DNA of 9,425 nt from Candidatus Aminicenantota bacterium (GTDB taxonomy: Bacteria > Acidobacteriota > Aminicenantia > S016-38). The position numbers and the translations under genes are program-made. Shown here in pieces: positions 6,096 to 9,425 of this stretch. The stretch covers positions 1 to 9,425 of the forward strand of contig JAMOUL010000171.1 of assembly GCA_027062035.1 (NCBI GenBank). The letters are read 5' to 3'. The notes beneath the pieces were generated by a model. The model saw nothing but the letters and a program-made list of their open reading frames with translations, did no database searches and had not been told where the DNA came from. The first letter of the stretch is position 1. Each line of letters starts with the position of its first letter.

Positions 6096-7379
6096 ATGCT
6101 TGACAGGGAGTTCCTGAGGGACAACTTAGATTTAGTACAGCAGAAGCTCAGGGAAAGGGGGTACGACCTGGATCTTACCCCCTTCCTTGAGCTTGATAAA
6201 AGAAGAAGAGAGCTGATCAAGGAAATAGACGAACTTCGTAGAATAAGAAAAGAAAAATCCAAGGAATATGGGCAATTAAAATCTCAGGGAAAGGACGACC
6301 CGGCTCTAAGGGAAGAAACCAGGAAAATCGGGGATATAATAAAGGAAAAGGAGGCAAATCTTCGAAAGGTAGAGGTCGAACTGCATTATTTCCTTTTGAA
6401 TATTCCGAATATACCCCACCCATCAGTACCTATCGGAGAGGATGAAAACGACAACGTAGAAGTAAGAAAATGGGGAAAGATAAGGGAGTTTGACTTTGAG
6501 CCACTGCCTCACTGGGAAATAGGTACAAGACTCGGACTTTTCGATTTTCCCAGGGCGACAAAAATTGTAGGGGCAAGATTTGCCCTTTCTTACGGAGACC
6601 TCGCAAGAATGGAAAGGGCCCTTATTGCTTTTATGATTGATCTTCACACCACCAAGGGATACATTGAAGTCCTTCCTCCTTTTATTGCAAACAGAGATTC
6701 CCTTCTTGGCACAGGAAATCTCCCAAAATTTGAAGAAGACCTCTTTAAAATAGAAGGAAGAGAATGGTATCTAATACCCACTGCTGAAGTTCCACTAACA
6801 AACATATACAGAAATGAAATCCTGAACGAAGCCGAGCTTCCCAAAAAATTTGTTGCCTACACTCCGTGTTTTAGAGCAGAGGCAGGAGCTGCAGGAAGAG
6901 ACACCAGGGGTCTTATAAGACTTCATCAATTTAACAAGGTTGAGCTTATGATATATTCAAAACCGGAGGATTCATACAATATTCTGGAAGAGCTTACTGC
7001 TGATGCAGAGGATGTGTTAAAAAAACTGGAACTCCCATACAGGGTGGTGGCTCTCTGTACTGGTGATCTTGGATTCTCCTCTGCAAAAACCTATGATATA
7101 GAAGTATGGATGCCCAGTTATAACAAATATGTTGAGATTTCTTCCTGCTCCAATTTTGAAGCCTTTCAGGCAAGGCGTGCCAGCATAAAGTACAGAAGCC
7201 CTGATAAGAAAAAGCCAGAATTTGTACATACTTTGAACGGTTCAGGACTTGCAATTGGAAGAACAGTGGCAGCAATCCTGGAAAATTATCAGAATAAGGA
7301 TGGAAGTATAACAATACCTGAAGTATTAAGGCCCTATTTTGCAGGCCAAAAAATTATAAAAAGTGGTAAAATATATTAA
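6096..7379 (+). CDS. serS: Seryl-tRNA synthetase
   Basis: This 427-residue cytoplasmic class II aminoacyl-tRNA synthetase charges tRNA-Ser (and tRNA-Sec where present) with serine. It has normal bacterial length. The N-terminal antiparallel coiled-coil arm that grips the long variable arm of tRNA-Ser covers about residues 28-100. The catalytic domain shows motif 1 around EVLPPFIAN (191-199), the TAE serine-site motif (229-231), motif 2 with PCFRAEAGAAGRDTRGLIRL (257-276) and HQF, and motif 3 TLNGSGLAIGRTVAAILENY (379-398). CTGDLGFSSAKTYDIEVWMP and EISSCSNFEAFQARR are also standard. All key residues seem intact. It begins 1 nt after the TPR lipoprotein stop with only a distant GGAG, so it probably depends on translational coupling. 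The stop is 10 nt before a tRNA-Ser gene, its own substrate. Confidence 0.98.
   Translation: MLDREFLRDNLDLVQQKLRERGYDLDLTPFLELDKRRRELIKEIDELRRIRKEKSKEYGQLKSQGKDDPALREETRKIGDIIKEKEANLRKVEVELHYFLLNIPNIPHPSVPIGEDENDNVEVRKWGKIREFDFEPLPHWEIGTRLGLFDFPRATKIVGARFALSYGDLARMERALIAFMIDLHTTKGYIEVLPPFIANRDSLLGTGNLPKFEEDLFKIEGREWYLIPTAEVPLTNIYRNEILNEAELPKKFVAYTPCFRAEAGAAGRDTRGLIRLHQFNKVELMIYSKPEDSYNILEELTADAEDVLKKLELPYRVVALCTGDLGFSSAKTYDIEVWMPSYNKYVEISSCSNFEAFQARRASIKYRSPDKKKPEFVHTLNGSGLAIGRTVAAILENYQNKDGSITIPEVLRPYFAGQKIIKSGKIY
7364..7372 (+). promoter_or_regulatory. Candidate extended -10 for tRNA-Ser inside the serS 3' end
   Basis: TGG-TAAAAT (7364-7372) matches the extended -10 pattern with 5 of 6 hexamer bases and would start transcription near 7379-7381, about 10 nt before the mature tRNA. 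There is no good -35 at the right distance (TTGCAG at 7339 is 22 nt away). The sequence is A/T-rich coding DNA, so this may be chance; read-through from serS is the alternative source of the tRNA. Confidence 0.25.
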
Positions 7380-7389
7380 TAAAATCCAT

Positions 7390-7478
7390 GGAGGGATGGC
7401 CGAGCGGTTGAAGGCGGCGGTTTTGAAAACCGCTTTCCGGTTGACGCCGGAACGGGGGTTCGAATCCCTCTCCCTCCG
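7390..7478 (+). tRNA. tRNA-Ser (anticodon UGA)
   Basis: This 89-nt class II tRNA pairs GGAGGGA (7390-7396) with TCCCTCC (7471-7477) as its acceptor stem, with discriminator G at 7478. The anticodon stem GCGGT/ACCGC (7417-7421/7429-7433) encloses the loop TTTGAAA, giving anticodon TGA at 7424-7426, which reads UCA and related serine codons. The long variable arm typical of tRNA-Ser is a CCGG/CCGG stem-loop (about 7437-7450), and the T loop is TTCGAAT. The 3' CCA is not encoded (GCAT follows), so CCA-adding enzyme is needed. It lies 10 nt after serS and 27 nt before the next ATG with no terminator on either side, so it is probably cut out of a longer mRNA. Confidence 0.97.
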
Positions 7479-7505
7479 CATAAACCAGGTATTACGGGAT
7501 AAAAA

Positions 7506-8873
7506 ATGAAAAAAATTACAAACATTGTCTTTTTCCTCAAAAATTTCCTCAATAAAAGAAGAACCGGCAGATTAATAGTAGATGAAGATAGGGTAAGAAG
7601 AGAACATTATTTTGTGGACTCGAGACTGGTTTATTCCATATCGAACTCTCCAGAGGAAAAATTCGGGGAGTTTCTTAAAATCTTTGGTGTTTATCTTCAG
7701 GACGATCTGGAAAAAATAATGCAGGGACAATACAAGGCAAGAATAGGAAAGAGACTTGTAGAACTTGGATTTATAGACGAAAAATTGCTTCAGCAAATCC
7801 TGCTTCACCAGACAAAGGAGATTTTTATATCCACAGTAAAGGCCTTTGATATTAAATATAAGTGGGAAGAAGGAAAACAAACTCCCAACCAGGCATTCAG
7901 TGCAGACCTTCCGCTTCTTCCCCTCATTCTTGAGGGCCTGAGGAGAGTGGAAGATTATGAAAGTATTCGGGTGGCTTTAAGGGGAGAATTGGAAGCTACA
8001 GTGGACTATAATCCAGAGCTACTGAGACACCTCAGTGAAATTGAACTTAAAATCTTCAATGCTATAAAAGGGGGAAAAACCCCTTCACCTTCTGATTTTA
8101 ACCTCGAGAAGAATAAATTTAACAGAATCCTCTTTACCCTCCTTGCCCTTGGATTTATAAAAGTAAAAAAGGAAGAAGATGAATTGGCCGAGCTGGAAAC
8201 TATTTACGGAAAGCTGGACAATGCCAATTACTGGGAAATATTAGGTGTTCAGGTGGGTGCTTCTACGGAAATTATCAAAAACTCGTATTATTCTCTTTCC
8301 AAAAAATTCCATCCTGACCGATTTTCCTCCCTTGGTAAGAAGGAAAAGGAAATGGCCTCCAGGGTATTCGAGCAGCTCACAAGGGCGTATGAAACCCTTA
8401 CAAATCCCGAAAAGAGAAAAGAATACATAGAAAAGTTCAAACCCGCTGCTTCTGTGCTTAAAGAAGGTAGAGAAGAAAGGATTACTCCTGAGGAGAGATT
8501 CAAAGAAGGAAGAATAATGTATAACCGCAAAAAGTTTAAGGAAGCAGCCTATCTTTTCGATCTTGCTGTCCGGATGGAACCCCAGAGTTATAAGTACGTT
8601 TACTGGCTGGGTCTTGCTCTTTCGAAGCTACCTGGAAGGGAAAAGGAGGCAGAAGAAACGCTGCTGAAGGCTGCCGAACTTTCACCCTGGGACGCTCAGC
8701 CTTATGTGGTCCTTGCAACGATGTTTGCCAAAAGAGGACTTGTCTCAAAGGCTCTGAAGTTTCTGGATAAAGCCCTTTCCATTGATCCCACTCACCCCTC
8801 TGCCCTGAAGCTCAAAACCACACTGGAAGAAAAGACCAGGAAAAAGGGACTTTTTGGGTTCTTTAAAAAATAG
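7506..8873 (+). CDS. PATAN (DUF4388)/J-domain/TPR protein
   Basis: This 455-residue soluble protein has three parts. Residues 1 to about 150 resemble DUF4388/PATAN, with the typical TGRLIVDEDRVRREHYFVDS (20-39) and the GKRLVELGFIDEKLLQQIL pattern (81-99); residues about 170-222 look like a winged helix (LSEIELKIFNAIKGG, then RILFTLLALGFIKV). A J-domain follows at 241-311, with NYWEILGV, the DnaK-activating HPD at 269-271 and AYETLTNPEKRKEYIEKF. TPR repeats fill 329-432 (YNRKKFKEAAYLFDLAVRMEP; ALKFLDKALSIDP). J-domains stimulate the ATPase of Hsp70 (DnaK). PATAN modules are linked, mostly by genomic association, to two-component and gliding or polarity functions. The exact role is unknown; a client-recruiting co-chaperone or regulator is an inference. 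The ATG follows the tRNA by 27 nt with only a weak ACGGGA site. It ends 9 nt before the methyltransferase gene. Confidence 0.88.
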   Translation: MKKITNIVFFLKNFLNKRRTGRLIVDEDRVRREHYFVDSRLVYSISNSPEEKFGEFLKIFGVYLQDDLEKIMQGQYKARIGKRLVELGFIDEKLLQQILLHQTKEIFISTVKAFDIKYKWEEGKQTPNQAFSADLPLLPLILEGLRRVEDYESIRVALRGELEATVDYNPELLRHLSEIELKIFNAIKGGKTPSPSDFNLEKNKFNRILFTLLALGFIKVKKEEDELAELETIYGKLDNANYWEILGVQVGASTEIIKNSYYSLSKKFHPDRFSSLGKKEKEMASRVFEQLTRAYETLTNPEKRKEYIEKFKPAASVLKEGREERITPEERFKEGRIMYNRKKFKEAAYLFDLAVRMEPQSYKYVYWLGLALSKLPGREKEAEETLLKAAELSPWDAQPYVVLATMFAKRGLVSKALKFLDKALSIDPTHPSALKLKTTLEEKTRKKGLFGFFKK

Positions 8874-8882
8874 TCTTTAACG

Positions 8883-9425
8883 ATGGAGGAAATAGCTTCT
8901 GTAATAAAGAATAAATTTTTGCCTGAATCAAGGAGAGTGCTTGAGATCGGGTGTGGTTCATGTTCCCTGCTAAAGGAACTTTCGAATACTTATCCTGATA
9001 TATATTTTTGTGGAATAGACCCTTACATTAGCAGCCTTGAAGAGAAGAATCTCTGTTTAAGACCAGAATACGCAGAAAATATAGATGCAATTCCTGGATG
9101 GTTTGACCTTATCTTCTCCATACATTCCTTTCATCACTTCTCGGAACCGACAACATTTCTTAGAAAGGCAGGCTTGAAGCTTTCTTCAAAGGGACAATTG
9201 CTCATTTTTGACTGGAGAAAGGGAGCCCGGACCGGAATCCCGGAAAATTATTTTTCTCTTGAAGAAATGAAAGGTTTTCTCTCCGGGGCAGGGCTAAAGA
9301 TAGAAGAAGCCACAACGCAAGGAGATAACCTTCTTATTGTTGCCTCAAGGGAAAGTTTCATGGTCGCAGTGGCTACAGACGACGGGATTAATGTTACAAC
9401 CCACATGTTCGGAAGAGCTGAATAT
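8883..9425 (+). CDS. SAM methyltransferase fused in frame to a NifX/NifB-type cofactor-binding domain (partial)
   Basis: The first 181 codons are present; the 3' end is outside the window. Residues 1-158 are a class I SAM-dependent methyltransferase: motif I VLEIGCGSC (19-27), motif II GIDPY with Asp46, FDLIFSIHSFHHF (74-86) and LSSKGQLLIFDW (100-111), as in Methyltransf_11-type enzymes. Residue 27 is Cys where the third glycine of GxGxG is usual. From Met160 the frame continues as MVAVATDDGINVTTHMFGRAEY, the N-terminal strand and HxFGRA motif of the dinitrogenase iron-molybdenum cofactor family (PF02579: NifX, NafY, NifB C-terminus). No stop separates the parts. An AAGGGA 7 nt before Met160 (9360) would also allow internal initiation. 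The start ATG has no ribosome-binding site and lies 9 nt after the previous stop, so coupling is likely. The methyl acceptor is unknown. Confidence 0.8.
   Translation, partial: MEEIASVIKNKFLPESRRVLEIGCGSCSLLKELSNTYPDIYFCGIDPYISSLEEKNLCLRPEYAENIDAIPGWFDLIFSIHSFHHFSEPTTFLRKAGLKLSSKGQLLIFDWRKGARTGIPENYFSLEEMKGFLSGAGLKIEEATTQGDNLLIVASRESFMVAVATDDGINVTTHMFGRAEY
9347..9362 (+). promoter_or_regulatory. Possible internal ribosome binding site and start for the NifX-type domain
   Basis: AAGGGA (9347-9352) lies 7 nt before the in-frame ATG at 9360, exactly where the NifX-type domain begins. It could let the domain be made alone as well as fused. The motif is short and may be chance. Confidence 0.3.

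Noticed and set aside
8068..8085. Hairpin AAGGGG-GAAAAA-CCCCTT resembling a terminator.
   Set aside because: It has no T-tract and lies inside the conserved reading frame of the PATAN/J-domain gene, at a linker.
8871..8885. The J-domain gene and the methyltransferase gene are in the same frame, separated by TAG and three codons; possible read-through fusion.
   Set aside because: The methyltransferase starts with its own ATG and there is no read-through signal; same-frame neighbours occur one time in three by chance.

Overview
The window looks like ordinary chromosome from a Gram-negative-type bacterium. It carries two predicted lipoproteins with lipobox cysteines, a class A penicillin-binding protein, a NagZ-like GH3 glycosidase and a PATAN(DUF4388)/J-domain/TPR protein. 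The last architecture is, from memory, most common in Acidobacteria, Deltaproteobacteria-like and related deep lineages. The proteins are rich in Lys and Glu, and Arg is mostly AGA/AGG, which would suit a thermophile, but I cannot fix the taxon. I see no mobile element, CRISPR array, rRNA or phage gene.

Left half, minus strand, read from 4282 down to 1: a bifunctional PBP1A-type peptidoglycan synthase is followed, with a 4-bp GTGA overlap, by a family 5 peptide/solute-binding lipoprotein. After a 129-bp gap holding a candidate promoter comes the N-terminal third of a GH3 beta-N-acetylhexosaminidase (NagZ-like), cut by the window edge. Together they suggest a cell-wall synthesis and turnover group.

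Centre, 4283-4363: an 81-bp divergent promoter region. The rightward promoter is near-consensus sigma70 (TTGACA-17-TATATT) with a strong Shine-Dalgarno. The leftward side has only an extended -10 (TGG-TAGAAT) placed so that the PBP1A mRNA would start at or next to its ATG, with no ribosome-binding site.

Right half, plus strand: a tightly packed run of a TPR lipoprotein with a TolA-like charged tract, serS (1-nt gap), tRNA-Ser(UGA) 10 nt after serS, a PATAN/winged-helix/J-domain/TPR protein, and (9-nt gap) a SAM methyltransferase. The methyltransferase reads without a stop into the start of a NifX/NifB-type iron-molybdenum-cofactor-binding domain and is then cut by the window edge. No terminator is visible between these genes, so they may form one transcriptional unit.

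The least ordinary items are the methyltransferase-NifX in-frame joint, the enzyme/substrate pairing of serS with tRNA-Ser, an unusual module inside the TPR lipoprotein, and the possible leaderless start of the PBP1A gene.
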